Below are positions 1-7,680 of a stretch of 64,000 nt of DNA, in pieces. Within the stretch, counting starts at the first letter, position 1. Every line of letters starts with the position of its first letter. The notes under the pieces are model-generated. The model made no database searches. It saw only the letters and a program-made list of their open reading frames with translations, and was not told the origin of the DNA. The position numbers were made by a program, and so were the translations under genes. Origin of the DNA: JAFAXA01 sp963777325 (GTDB lineage Bacteria > Pseudomonadota > Alphaproteobacteria > Acetobacterales > Acetobacteraceae); the NCBI GenBank assembly GCA_963777325.1, contig CAVZQE010000022.1:927902-991901 (forward strand). The letters are read 5' to 3'.

Positions 1-1
1 C

Positions 2-490
2 CAGCTAGACATCTTCCACGCGAATGCCGGGTCGTACGTGGGCGGGGAAGTCGTCACCGGCGATCCGGACGCCTGGGACCGGATGCTCAACCTCAACATC
101 AACGCCGTGTTCCGCTCCATCCACGCCGTTCTGCCGCACATGGTGGAGCGCCAGACCGGCGACATCATCGTGACCAGCTCGGTCGCGGGCTTCATCCCGG
201 TCGTCTGGGAGCCGATCTACACGGCATCGAAACATGCGGTCCAGGCCTTCGTCCATACGCTGCGGCGGCAGGTGAACAAGCACGGCATCCGCGTCGGCGA
301 AGTCGCTCCCGGCCCGGTGGTAACGGCTCTGCTGAAGGATTGGCCCAAGGCGAAACTCGATGATGCGCTGGCTTCGGGCAGCCTGATGGAGCCGAAGGAG
401 GTGGCCGACGCCGTGCTGTTCATGCTCACCCGGCCAAGAAACGTCGTCATCCGGGATCTCGTCGTCTTGCCGCAAGGCCTCGATCTCTGA
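2..490 (+). CDS. SDR-family polyol (ribitol-type) dehydrogenase, 5' end outside the window
   Basis: This is the C-terminal two thirds of a classical short-chain dehydrogenase; the reading frame is open at the left edge, so the nucleotide-binding N-terminus lies outside. Visible are the NAG motif (HANAGSY), the catalytic Ser (TSSVAG) and the Tyr-x3-Lys pair (YTASK), and the C-terminal stretch ending LPQGLDL. The sequence most resembles ribitol 2-dehydrogenases, which oxidise ribitol to D-ribulose with NAD. That assignment is from memory of the family; another polyol is possible. It would fit the polyol theme of the 6-26 kb island, although it is separated from it by unrelated genes. Confidence 0.85.
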   Translation, partial: QLDIFHANAGSYVGGEVVTGDPDAWDRMLNLNINAVFRSIHAVLPHMVERQTGDIIVTSSVAGFIPVVWEPIYTASKHAVQAFVHTLRRQVNKHGIRVGEVAPGPVVTALLKDWPKAKLDDALASGSLMEPKEVADAVLFMLTRPRNVVIRDLVVLPQGLDL

Positions 491-506
491 TCCAAACTCA
501 ACCGGA

Positions 507-1184
507 TCAGCTTGGGACCGGGGACACCCCGAACAGCCACGGGTGCGCGGCCCATAGCGCCGCCCAAAGCGCGCATCCCAGCACCGGCACGATCCAGCCG
601 ATCTCGCCCAGCCGCAGGCGGTTTCGCCCGGCGACGATGGCGCCGAACGGCAGGATCGAGGTTCGCGCCGCAAGCAGCCCCCACCCGCGCGGATCGCGGC
701 GGGCCACCTTCGCGTCGATCGACGGCATGCCCGCGAGCGCGGTGACGAGAAACGCACCGAAGAACAGCAGCGAGGCGGTGTCGCCGTTGCCGAGCAGGTG
801 CGCGCCCGCCCAGAGCGCGAAGGCCCACAGCATCGGATGGCGCGTGACGCGCAGGATGCCGCGCGGCTCCGCGCTCATCGCGCTTTCGCCGCCCACGGCC
901 GTCGGATTGCGGACCGATACCGAGGCGACGAGCAACACGCATGCCGCCAGCATGACCGCGACGATACACCACCGCAGCCAGACCGGGGCGAACCAGAGCG
1001 GCGTCCTCTCGGCCCGGCCGTAACTCACGATCAGGAACACGAGCGCCGCCACCGAGAGGAGCGAGAACACGCCCCGGAACGCGCCGTCGCCGATCCGTCC
1101 CGCCACCGCTCGGCGAACGCCCGTCCCGGCGATGCCCAGATGCGCCCCCACCCAGATCAGAGCCGCGGCTGCGAGCAGACCCAT
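507..1184 (-). CDS. NnrU family integral membrane protein
   Basis: A 225-residue, strongly hydrophobic protein with about five to six predicted membrane segments. The central stretch with VTRHPMLWAFALWAGAHL is the signature of the NnrU/isoprenylcysteine-methyltransferase-like membrane family. NnrU was named from nitrite/nitric oxide reductase regulons of alphaproteobacteria, but its biochemical role is unknown and no denitrification gene is seen here. A good ribosome site (GGGGAGAG) precedes the ATG. The gene is divergent from the TetR regulator, and one of two operator-like palindromes lies about 50 bases upstream of its start, so it is a likely target of that regulator. Confidence 0.8.
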   Translation of the reverse strand: MGLLAAAALIWVGAHLGIAGTGVRRAVAGRIGDGAFRGVFSLLSVAALVFLIVSYGRAERTPLWFAPVWLRWCIVAVMLAACVLLVASVSVRNPTAVGGESAMSAEPRGILRVTRHPMLWAFALWAGAHLLGNGDTASLLFFGAFLVTALAGMPSIDAKVARRDPRGWGLLAARTSILPFGAIVAGRNRLRLGEIGWIVPVLGCALWAALWAAHPWLFGVSPVPS

Positions 1185-1235
1185 GTTATCTCTCCCCGTG
1201 CCGAACCGCCGTTGACGCGCCGCACGCCAGAACCC

Positions 1236-1281
1236 ATGTTGACGGTGCCAACATAAGCGGGAGTGTTGACGATGCCAACAT
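1236..1281. promoter_or_regulatory. Two tandem palindromes, probable TetR operators
   Basis: Two nearly identical 19-base elements lie 27 bases apart: ATGTTGACGGTGCCAACAT at 1236-1254 and GTGTTGACGATGCCAACAT at 1263-1281. The first has perfect six-base inverted arms (ATGTTG/CAACAT) around a seven-base centre; the second loses the outermost pair. The second overlaps the ATG of the TetR gene at 1272. Position between divergent genes and overlap with the regulator's own start suggest autoregulation and control of the NnrU gene. This is inference from symmetry and position. Confidence 0.55.
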
Positions 1282-1892
1282 CACGTTCCGCTGAGCGTAC
1301 GGCGTCCGCCTATCACCACGGCGATCTAAGGCGCGGTCTGCTGGATGCCGCGGAGAGCCTGCTTGAGCGGGACGGCGGGCCGGCGGCGCTCTCCCTGCGT
1401 GAAGTGGCGCGGGCGGCCGGGGTGTCGCACAACGCGCCGTACCGGCATTTCGCCGACCGCGAGGCGCTGCTCGCGGCGCTCGCGGCCGAGGGCTTCTCCC
1501 GGCTGGCGGCGGCGCTGAAGGCGGCGGCGGCGAGTTCCCCACCGACGCGCGCCCTCGCGGCCGGGCGCGCCTATCTCCGGTTCGCGCGAACGCACCGGGC
1601 GCTCTACCTGCTCATGTTCGGCCCGGACATCCGCAAATGCGCGCACCCGGCGCTGGCGGCGGCGGCAAGGGCGGCATTCGCGGCGTGGCAGTCGGGGCGG
1701 ACCGGGGGCGGGGAGTCCGCGAGACACGTGCGGCACGAGGCGGTCGGCGGCTGGGCGCTGGCGCACGGCCTCGCCCATCTGATCGTTGACGGACAGCTTG
1801 CGGACGATCTCGCCGAGGACGATTACCGCGCGCTGATCGAGGATGTGCTAGCGACCTACAGCGCGGGCCTGCGCGCCGGCGCGGCAGGCTGA
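1272..1892 (+). CDS. TetR/AcrR family transcriptional regulator
   Basis: A 206-residue regulator. The N-terminal helix-turn-helix is clear (LSLREVARAAGVSHNAPYRH, about residues 40-60), followed by an alpha-helical ligand domain of the WHG/TetR_C_33 kind. I chose ATG 1272 rather than GTG 1263 because GGGAG at 1259-1263 sits eight bases before it. It is divergent from the NnrU-family gene and followed 31 bases later by the Na/Pi cotransporter. Ligand unknown. The two palindromes at 1236-1281 are its likely binding sites. Confidence 0.85.
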   Translation: MPTSRSAERTASAYHHGDLRRGLLDAAESLLERDGGPAALSLREVARAAGVSHNAPYRHFADREALLAALAAEGFSRLAAALKAAAASSPPTRALAAGRAYLRFARTHRALYLLMFGPDIRKCAHPALAAAARAAFAAWQSGRTGGGESARHVRHEAVGGWALAHGLAHLIVDGQLADDLAEDDYRALIEDVLATYSAGLRAGAAG

Positions 1893-1923
1893 CGACTCTG
1901 CGCGCGCGGGAGGCGTTTGGGGG

Positions 1924-3579
1924 ATGAACACGACCTGGACGGTTCTCGACATCGCGGGCGCGATCGCGCTCCTGCTCTGGGGCGTCCACATGGTTCAGAC
2001 CGGCATCCAGCGCGCGTTCGGCGCCGATCTCCGCCGCCTGCTCGGCGCGGCGCTGCGCAACCGCCTCGCCGCCTTCGGGACCGGCCTCGGCGTCACCGCA
2101 ATCCTGCAGAGCAGCACCGCGACCGGCCTCATGCTGACCGGCTTCGCGGCCGGCGGCGCGGTCGATCTCGTGCCAGGGCTTGCCGTGATGCTCGGGGCCA
2201 ATGTCGGCACCACGCTGATTGTGCAGGCACTCTCCTTCGACGTGGCGAGCGTCTCGCCGGCGCTCGTGCTGATGGGCGTGATCCTGTTCCGGCGCGGCAC
2301 GCAAAGCCGCACCCGCGATCTCGGCCGCGTCATGATCGGGCTCGGGCTGATGCTGCTGGCCTTGCGGCAGCTGCTGACCGTGCTGACGCCGTACGCGGAC
2401 GTGCCGAGCCTGCGTCTGCTGCTCGGCGCGATGGCAGACCAGCCGCTGCTCGATGTCGCGCTCGCCGCGGTGCTGACCTGGGCCGCGCATTCGAGCGTCA
2501 CCGTCGTGCTGCTGGTCATGTCGTTCGCGGCGAAGGGGGTCGTGCCGCCGCAGGCGGCGATCGCGCTCGTGCTCGGAGCCAATCTCGGCAGCGCGCTCAA
2601 CCCCGTGCTCGAAGGCGGCGCGGGGCACGACCCGGTCGCGCGCCGCCTGCCCGTCGGCAACCTGCTGAACCGGGTGATTGGCTGCGTGATCGCGCTTGCG
2701 GGACTGCACTGGATTGGGCCGTTCGCGGCCGGGCTGGAGCCGGATCTCGCCCGCGTGGTCGCCGATCTTCATTCCGGCTTCAATGTCGTGCTGGCGCTGC
2801 TGTTCCTGCCGCTGCTCAAGCCGTATGCGCGCCTGCTCGGATGGTTGCTGCCGGCGCGCGTCGATCCCGAAGACCCGTCGCGGGCGCGCTATCTGGACCC
2901 GGCCGCGATCGACCAGCCCCCGGTCGCGCTCGCCGGCGCCGCCCGCGAGGCCTTGCGGGTGTCCGACCTGCTCGAACGGATGCTGCACGCGGCCGCCGAG
3001 GCGCTTTCGCGCGCCGACCGCACGCGCATCTCCGGCACCCGCCGCTACGCCGACGTGATCGAGACGCTGACCTCGGCGATCGGCCTGCATCTGGCTTCCC
3101 TCGAAGCCGATGCGCTGACCGAGGCCGACCAGCGGCGCCGGGGGGAAATCCTGACCTTCACCTCCCAGCTCGCATCCGCCGCCGAGATCGTGGATCGGGA
3201 CATCATGGCCAACGCCGCGCGACGCATGAAGCGCGGCGTTCCCATTCCACCCGGCGAGCGCGAGGAGGCCGGCCGGCTGCTCAGCCGGCTGGTCGGGAAT
3301 CTACGGGCGGCGGCGGCCGTGTTCATCAGCGCCGATACGCGCGCGGCAAGGCTGCTCGTGGCCGAGAAGGAGGCTTTCCGGGCGTTGGAACTCGCCGCGA
3401 CCCGGGAGCATTTCGCCCGCCCGGGGCACGCCGGGCAGGCGGGTCCGCCCCGGCTCGAATTGCTGCGGGATCTCAAGCGCATCAACGCGCATCTGGTCGC
3501 CGCCGCCGCCTACCCCGTGTTGGAGAGCCAGGGCGAATTGCTGCCCAGCCGGTTGCGCGCTGACCTCACGGATGGCTGA
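1924..3579 (+). CDS. Na/Pi cotransporter family protein with PhoU-like C-terminal domain
   Basis: A 551-residue protein. The N-terminal 310 residues or so hold two Na_Pi_cotrans repeats with the diagnostic QSSTAT motif near residue 62 and a degenerate counterpart (AAHSSVT) near residue 190; the rest is a helical PhoU-like domain. Members import phosphate with sodium, or are thought to export phosphate and protect against phosphate stress (YjbB type); the sequence does not decide which. Start is the ATG at 1924 after a G-rich ribosome site. No pho box was recognised. Confidence 0.85.
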   Translation: MNTTWTVLDIAGAIALLLWGVHMVQTGIQRAFGADLRRLLGAALRNRLAAFGTGLGVTAILQSSTATGLMLTGFAAGGAVDLVPGLAVMLGANVGTTLIVQALSFDVASVSPALVLMGVILFRRGTQSRTRDLGRVMIGLGLMLLALRQLLTVLTPYADVPSLRLLLGAMADQPLLDVALAAVLTWAAHSSVTVVLLVMSFAAKGVVPPQAAIALVLGANLGSALNPVLEGGAGHDPVARRLPVGNLLNRVIGCVIALAGLHWIGPFAAGLEPDLARVVADLHSGFNVVLALLFLPLLKPYARLLGWLLPARVDPEDPSRARYLDPAAIDQPPVALAGAAREALRVSDLLERMLHAAAEALSRADRTRISGTRRYADVIETLTSAIGLHLASLEADALTEADQRRRGEILTFTSQLASAAEIVDRDIMANAARRMKRGVPIPPGEREEAGRLLSRLVGNLRAAAAVFISADTRAARLLVAEKEAFRALELAATREHFARPGHAGQAGPPRLELLRDLKRINAHLVAAAAYPVLESQGELLPSRLRADLTDG

Positions 3580-3656
3580 GCAACGGTATTCCTGGATTTG
3601 CCGGTCATGGCCGAGTTGAGGATTCCCACACGGGGAAAGGTGTTCGTCCCGCCACA

Positions 3657-3705
3657 CCCTTCCATATTGTGTGCCGCTAGCGGCTTCGAACACAAGATGG
3701 AGTAG
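3657..3705. promoter_or_regulatory. Possible pair of degenerate NrdR boxes upstream of nrdA
   Basis: Two 16-base windows resemble halves of the NrdR box (consensus near ACACWATATMTWGTGT). 3657-3672 has a matching right half (TATTGTGT); 3690-3705 has a matching left half (ACACAA, then AT). They are separated by 17 bases, close to the 15-16 base spacer usual for paired NrdR boxes. The matches are partial, so this is tentative. Confidence 0.3.
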
Positions 3706-3788
3706 ATGGTGATTGACGCCCGCGCCCACGGGCGCAGGATGACGAGGTTGGCCGTGAGTTGGGCCGAACAGCCGAGGGGGACACCTGA

Positions 3789-5654
3789 TTGCTCGACGCA
3801 GTACAGATGCCGGGTCGCTACCAGGTGCGGACGGACCAGAGCCGGGACACGCTCCTGACCGATTTCGGGCGCGCCACGCTCGGGGATCGCTACCTCATGC
3901 CGGGCGAGAGCTACCAGGATCTGTTCGCGCGTGTCGCCAGCCAGTACGGCGACGACGCCGCGCACGCCCAGAGACTATACGACTACATCAGCAAGCTCTG
4001 GTTCATGCCGGCCACGCCCGTGCTGTCGAACGGCGGCACCGAGCGCGGCCTGCCGATCTCCTGCTTTCTGAACGAGGCCTCGGACAGCCTGGACGGCATC
4101 GTCGGCCTCTGGAACGAGAATGTCTGGCTCGCCTCCAAGGGCGGCGGCATCGGCAGCTACTGGGGCAATCTCCGCTCCATCGGCGAGAAGGTGGGCGGCG
4201 TCGGCAAGACGTCCGGCGTGATCCCGTTCATCCGGGTGATGGACAGCCTGACGCTCGCGATCAGCCAGGGCTCGCTGCGGCGCGGCTCGGCCGCCGTCTA
4301 CCTGCCGGTCTCGCATCCCGAAATCGAGGAGTTCATCGAGATCCGGCGGCCGACCGGTGGCGATCCGAACCGCAAGGCGCTCAACCTGCATCACGGCATC
4401 CTGCTGCCGGATGCGTTCATGCGCGCGGTCGAGGCGGACGAGGCCTGGCCGCTCACCTCGCCGAAGGACGGCAGCATCGTGCGCTCCATTTCGGCGCGCG
4501 CCCTGTGGATTCGCATCCTCACCGCGCGCATCGAGACGGGCGAGCCGTATCTGATCTTCAGCGACCACGTGAATCGCGCCTTGCCGCAGCATCAGAAGCT
4601 GGCCGGGCTGACGGTCAAGACCTCCAATCTCTGCGCCGAGATCACGCTGCCGACGGGAAGGGACCAGCACGGGCGCGACCGCACGGCGGTCTGCTGCCTG
4701 TCCTCGCTGAACCTTGAAACGTGGTTCGACTGGAAGGACCATCCGCTGTTCATCGAGGACGTGATGCGCTTCCTCGACAACGTGCTCGAGGATTTCATCC
4801 AGCACGCGCCGGAGGGAATGGAGCGCGCGAAATATTCCGCGATGCGCGAGCGCTCGGTCGGTCTCGGCGTGATGGGCTTTCACAGCTTCCTGCAAAGCCA
4901 GAACGTGCCGTTCGAGAGCGTCATCGCGAAAGTCTGGAATCGCCGCATGTTCCAGCATATCCGCGCTCAGGCGGATGCGGCGTCGGCGATGCTGGCCGAG
5001 GAGCGCGGCCCGTGCCCGGACGCACGGGATTTCGGCATCATGGAGCGCTTCTCGAACAAGATGGCGGTCGCGCCGACCGCGTCGATCTCGATCATCGCGG
5101 GCAACGCCAGCCCTGGCATCGAGCCGATCGCGGCCAACGTGTTTTTGCAGAAGACATTGTCCGGCAGCTGGACGGTCCGCAACCGGCATCTGCAGAAGCT
5201 GCTTGCAGCCAAGGGGCAGAACACGGACGAGGTCTGGTCCTCGATCACGCTCCGCGCCGGCAGCGTGCAGCATCTCGAGTTCCTGACGGAGCAGGAACGG
5301 GCCGTATTCAAGACAGCGTTCGAACTGGATCAGCGCTGGGTCGTGGAGCACGCGGCCGACCGCGCGCCGTTCATTTGCCAGAGCCAGTCGGTCAACATCT
5401 TTCTGCCAGCCAACGTCCACAAGCGCGACCTGCATCAGATCCATCAATTGGCGTGGAAGAAGGGGGTCAAATCGCTCTACTACTGCCGCAGCCTGTCGAT
5501 CCAGCGGGCCGACACGGTGAGCGAGAAGGCGCTCGATCGCCCGATCGATCTCAGCGCCGGAGCCGCAAGCGCGCCGGAGGCGACCCTGCCGCTGACCGTC
5601 GGGCCGGCGGTTCCGAAGGTCGCGAATTACGAGGAGTGCCTCGCCTGCCAGTAG
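3789..5654 (+). CDS. nrdA: Class Ia ribonucleoside-diphosphate reductase, alpha (large) subunit
   Basis: Reduces ribonucleoside diphosphates to deoxyribonucleotides together with NrdB. All catalytic features are visible: the redox cysteines in LPISCFLNEASDS and AVCCLSSLNL, the active-site NLCAE triad (Asn, thiyl Cys, Glu), PTASISIIAGNASPGIEP, the radical-transfer tyrosine pair in SLYYCRSL, and the C-terminal swinging thiols CLACQ at the very end. The protein is 621 residues and runs directly into the barrel; there is no N-terminal ATP-cone. The start is TTG 3789, supported by GAGGGGG at 3774-3780; an ATG at 3807 is the alternative, and neither leaves room for an ATP-cone. The partner nrdB is not adjacent but at 29671, beyond the polyol island. 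Confidence 0.95.
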   Translation: MLDAVQMPGRYQVRTDQSRDTLLTDFGRATLGDRYLMPGESYQDLFARVASQYGDDAAHAQRLYDYISKLWFMPATPVLSNGGTERGLPISCFLNEASDSLDGIVGLWNENVWLASKGGGIGSYWGNLRSIGEKVGGVGKTSGVIPFIRVMDSLTLAISQGSLRRGSAAVYLPVSHPEIEEFIEIRRPTGGDPNRKALNLHHGILLPDAFMRAVEADEAWPLTSPKDGSIVRSISARALWIRILTARIETGEPYLIFSDHVNRALPQHQKLAGLTVKTSNLCAEITLPTGRDQHGRDRTAVCCLSSLNLETWFDWKDHPLFIEDVMRFLDNVLEDFIQHAPEGMERAKYSAMRERSVGLGVMGFHSFLQSQNVPFESVIAKVWNRRMFQHIRAQADAASAMLAEERGPCPDARDFGIMERFSNKMAVAPTASISIIAGNASPGIEPIAANVFLQKTLSGSWTVRNRHLQKLLAAKGQNTDEVWSSITLRAGSVQHLEFLTEQERAVFKTAFELDQRWVVEHAADRAPFICQSQSVNIFLPANVHKRDLHQIHQLAWKKGVKSLYYCRSLSIQRADTVSEKALDRPIDLSAGAASAPEATLPLTVGPAVPKVANYEECLACQ

Positions 5655-5979
5655 GGATGACGCGATAGGACGGAAGCTGGATTCGTGCGTTATTACAGAG
5701 CGTGAACGGCGCGGCGCATAGTGCCTCGGCAACGTATGGCTCGCCCGGCCACCTCCAAAGGTCACAGCAGTCCAGGAGCCAGCTTCTCCCGTTCCCAGCC
5801 CAGCAGGAAGGCCATCTCGCGCTCGAGCCACGCCGCCGACAGGATTTCCGTCCCCCATTCCGCCGTGCGGCCCGCGTACTCGCCCATCAACCAGATGTGG
5901 CGAATAGGCACGAACAGCAGCACAGCGTGCTCGTCGGCCGGCGCCACTGGCCGGACGGAGCGATAACCCTCCAGGCCGG
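5655..5979. other. Intergenic region between convergent nrdA and the GlpD-like gene
   Basis: A 325-base stretch. It holds no recognised terminator. Its leftward frame 5762-5979 reads as protein-like sequence with many aromatic residues (see the small candidate gene at 5762-5947); otherwise nothing is recognised. Confidence 0.5.
5762..5947 (-). CDS. Possible small protein or gene remnant of unknown function
   Basis: A 61-codon frame from GTG 5947, directly downstream of the GlpD-like gene. The translation (for example WLMGEYAGRTAEWGTEIL and WLEREMAFLLGWEREK) lacks the Arg/Pro/Ala bias of accidental frames in this genome, and the frame continues open into the end of the upstream gene. No good ribosome site was found and I do not recognise the family. 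It may be a short gene or the 3' remnant of a lost gene left at the junction of the polyol island with nrdA. Confidence 0.25.
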   Translation of the reverse strand: MAPADEHAVLLFVPIRHIWLMGEYAGRTAEWGTEILSAAWLEREMAFLLGWEREKLAPGLL

Positions 5980-7680
5980 CTAACGAACGTCGGTCGCGCC
6001 GGTCGGTCCGGCCAGAGGCGATCGGTGCCTCATGGTCAGCTCGGCGATCACCGACGATACTTCCCCGGCGGTCCGGGGCGCGTCCCAGCCGAGGGCGTCG
6101 CCGGCGACCGAGGCGATCGCGTCCAGATCCCGACGGGTCAGCGCGCCGGTGATGGCGAGCGTCGTCCTGCGCATCACGATGTCCGCGAGATGCCCGACAC
6201 GCTCGCGGCGGGCGATCCAGTCGATTTCGGCAAGGCTGTAGCCGGACGAGTCCGGCAGGCGATCCGCGTCGGTCCATTTGCCCCGGTGGCGGGCGATCGC
6301 GAGGGCGGGGGTGCCGTAGCGCCGCAGCATCTGGTCCAGCCGCGCCTCCGGCAGCCCGGTCTCCCGCGTGGCCTCGGTAAGCCATCGGGCGCGCTCCTCG
6401 GCCGCGCGTGGAAACGCCTTGCCCCCGCCGATCGGAAGCGCGCTCGTGGATTTCACGCGGCTGCGTCCGAGCCGGGCGAGGATCGTGTCGGCGACCTCCT
6501 CGGCGAAGCCGCGAAAGGTGGTCCACTTGCCGCCCACAAGGGAAATGATCGGGAACGGCCGGTCGCCTTGCGGCTCTGTGACCGGTGCCGAGTGGTCGCG
6601 GCTGATCAGGCCGGGCGTGCTTGCGTCCGAGGCCGGCAGCGGCCGGATGCCGCTATAGGCATAGACGATCTGGTCTCGTCCGAAATGGAATCCCGGCAGT
6701 AGCGACCGGAGGCTGTCGAGCAAATAGTCGATCTCCGAATCCGCGCATCGCACGTCATCCGGGTTGCCGGCCGGGATGTCGGTCGATCCCACGAGGGCCC
6801 GGCCGAGATAGTCGAACACGAGGCAGATGCGCCCGTCATCCGCCTCGAAGTAGATCATCCGACCGTTCAGGCTGCGCACAAGCTCGTCGTGGTCGAGGAG
6901 GATGTGCGAGCCCTTCGTGCCGCCGATCATCTTCGACGGCGCCCCGAGAGTCGCGTTCACCGCGTCGATCCACGGCCCCGCCGCATTGACGACGATCCCG
7001 GGCCGGGCCGAAAACGTCTGCCCGTCCACCGTCGCAAACGCCAGCGTGTCGCCGCTTGCCGAGGTCAAGGTCGCGTAGTTGAGCGCCGCCGAGTCGGGGC
7101 GAGCGGCCAGCCCGTCTTGCACCAGCTCCAACACCAGCCGTTCCGGGCAGGTGATCTTCGCGTCGTAATACGTGCCGGCGGCGACGATCGAGTTCGTCAG
7201 ACCCGGCATCTCACGCAGCGCGCGGCGTTTCCCGACCAGCTTGTGGCCCGGCATCACCCGGCTGCGCGAGCCGTAGAAGTCGTAGAGCGCGAGGCCCGTC
7301 TTGACGAGGAAGACGCCGCGGCTTCGGGGCGCGCGCGTCGAGCCCGCCATCGTGCGCAGGGCCGCCGGGATGCCGCGCATCCAGGAGAAGATCGGGATGA
7401 CGGTCGGCAGCGGTTCGACGCAGTGCGGCGCATTCCTAAGCAACAGATTCCGTTCGAGCGTCGATTGAGCGACCAGCCTGAACTCGCCCGTTTCGAGATA
7501 TTTCAGGCCGCCATGGATGAGCCGCGACGGCGCGGCGCTCGTGCCGGAGCCGAAATCGGCCTTATCGACGATCAGGCACCGTACGCCTTGCTCGCAGAGA
7601 TCGCGAAACAAGCCCGCGCCGTTGATCCCCGCGCCGATGATGACGATTTCGGTTTCCAACAACGGCGCCTCGGGGTTCAT
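5980..7680 (-). CDS. FAD-dependent glycerol-3-phosphate dehydrogenase family (GlpD-like) polyol-phosphate dehydrogenase
   Basis: A 566-residue GlpD/GlpA-type flavoprotein. The Rossmann FAD motif is at the N-terminus (VIIGAGINGAGLFRDL), with the GTS-SRLIHGGLKYLE segment typical of the family and a GGKWTTFR segment near residue 375. Such enzymes oxidise sn-glycerol 3-phosphate, or in EryB a tetritol phosphate, and pass electrons to quinone at the membrane. It overlaps the upstream FGGY kinase by four bases (ATGA, 7677-7680), so the kinase/dehydrogenase pair mirrors eryA-eryB. The substrate is therefore probably the phosphate of the polyol handled by that operon; glycerol 3-phosphate remains possible. 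Confidence 0.88.
   Translation of the reverse strand: MNPEAPLLETEIVIIGAGINGAGLFRDLCEQGVRCLIVDKADFGSGTSAAPSRLIHGGLKYLETGEFRLVAQSTLERNLLLRNAPHCVEPLPTVIPIFSWMRGIPAALRTMAGSTRAPRSRGVFLVKTGLALYDFYGSRSRVMPGHKLVGKRRALREMPGLTNSIVAAGTYYDAKITCPERLVLELVQDGLAARPDSAALNYATLTSASGDTLAFATVDGQTFSARPGIVVNAAGPWIDAVNATLGAPSKMIGGTKGSHILLDHDELVRSLNGRMIYFEADDGRICLVFDYLGRALVGSTDIPAGNPDDVRCADSEIDYLLDSLRSLLPGFHFGRDQIVYAYSGIRPLPASDASTPGLISRDHSAPVTEPQGDRPFPIISLVGGKWTTFRGFAEEVADTILARLGRSRVKSTSALPIGGGKAFPRAAEERARWLTEATRETGLPEARLDQMLRRYGTPALAIARHRGKWTDADRLPDSSGYSLAEIDWIARRERVGHLADIVMRRTTLAITGALTRRDLDAIASVAGDALGWDAPRTAGEVSSVIAELTMRHRSPLAGPTGATDVR

Noticed and set aside
1612..3090. Long open frame on the minus strand opposite TetR and the Na/Pi gene
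   Set aside because: Arg/Gln/Glu-rich translation with no domain, exactly opposite well-supported genes; an effect of high GC.
3975..5858. 627-codon minus-strand frame over nrdA
   Set aside because: Opposite a fully conserved nrdA; compositional artefact.
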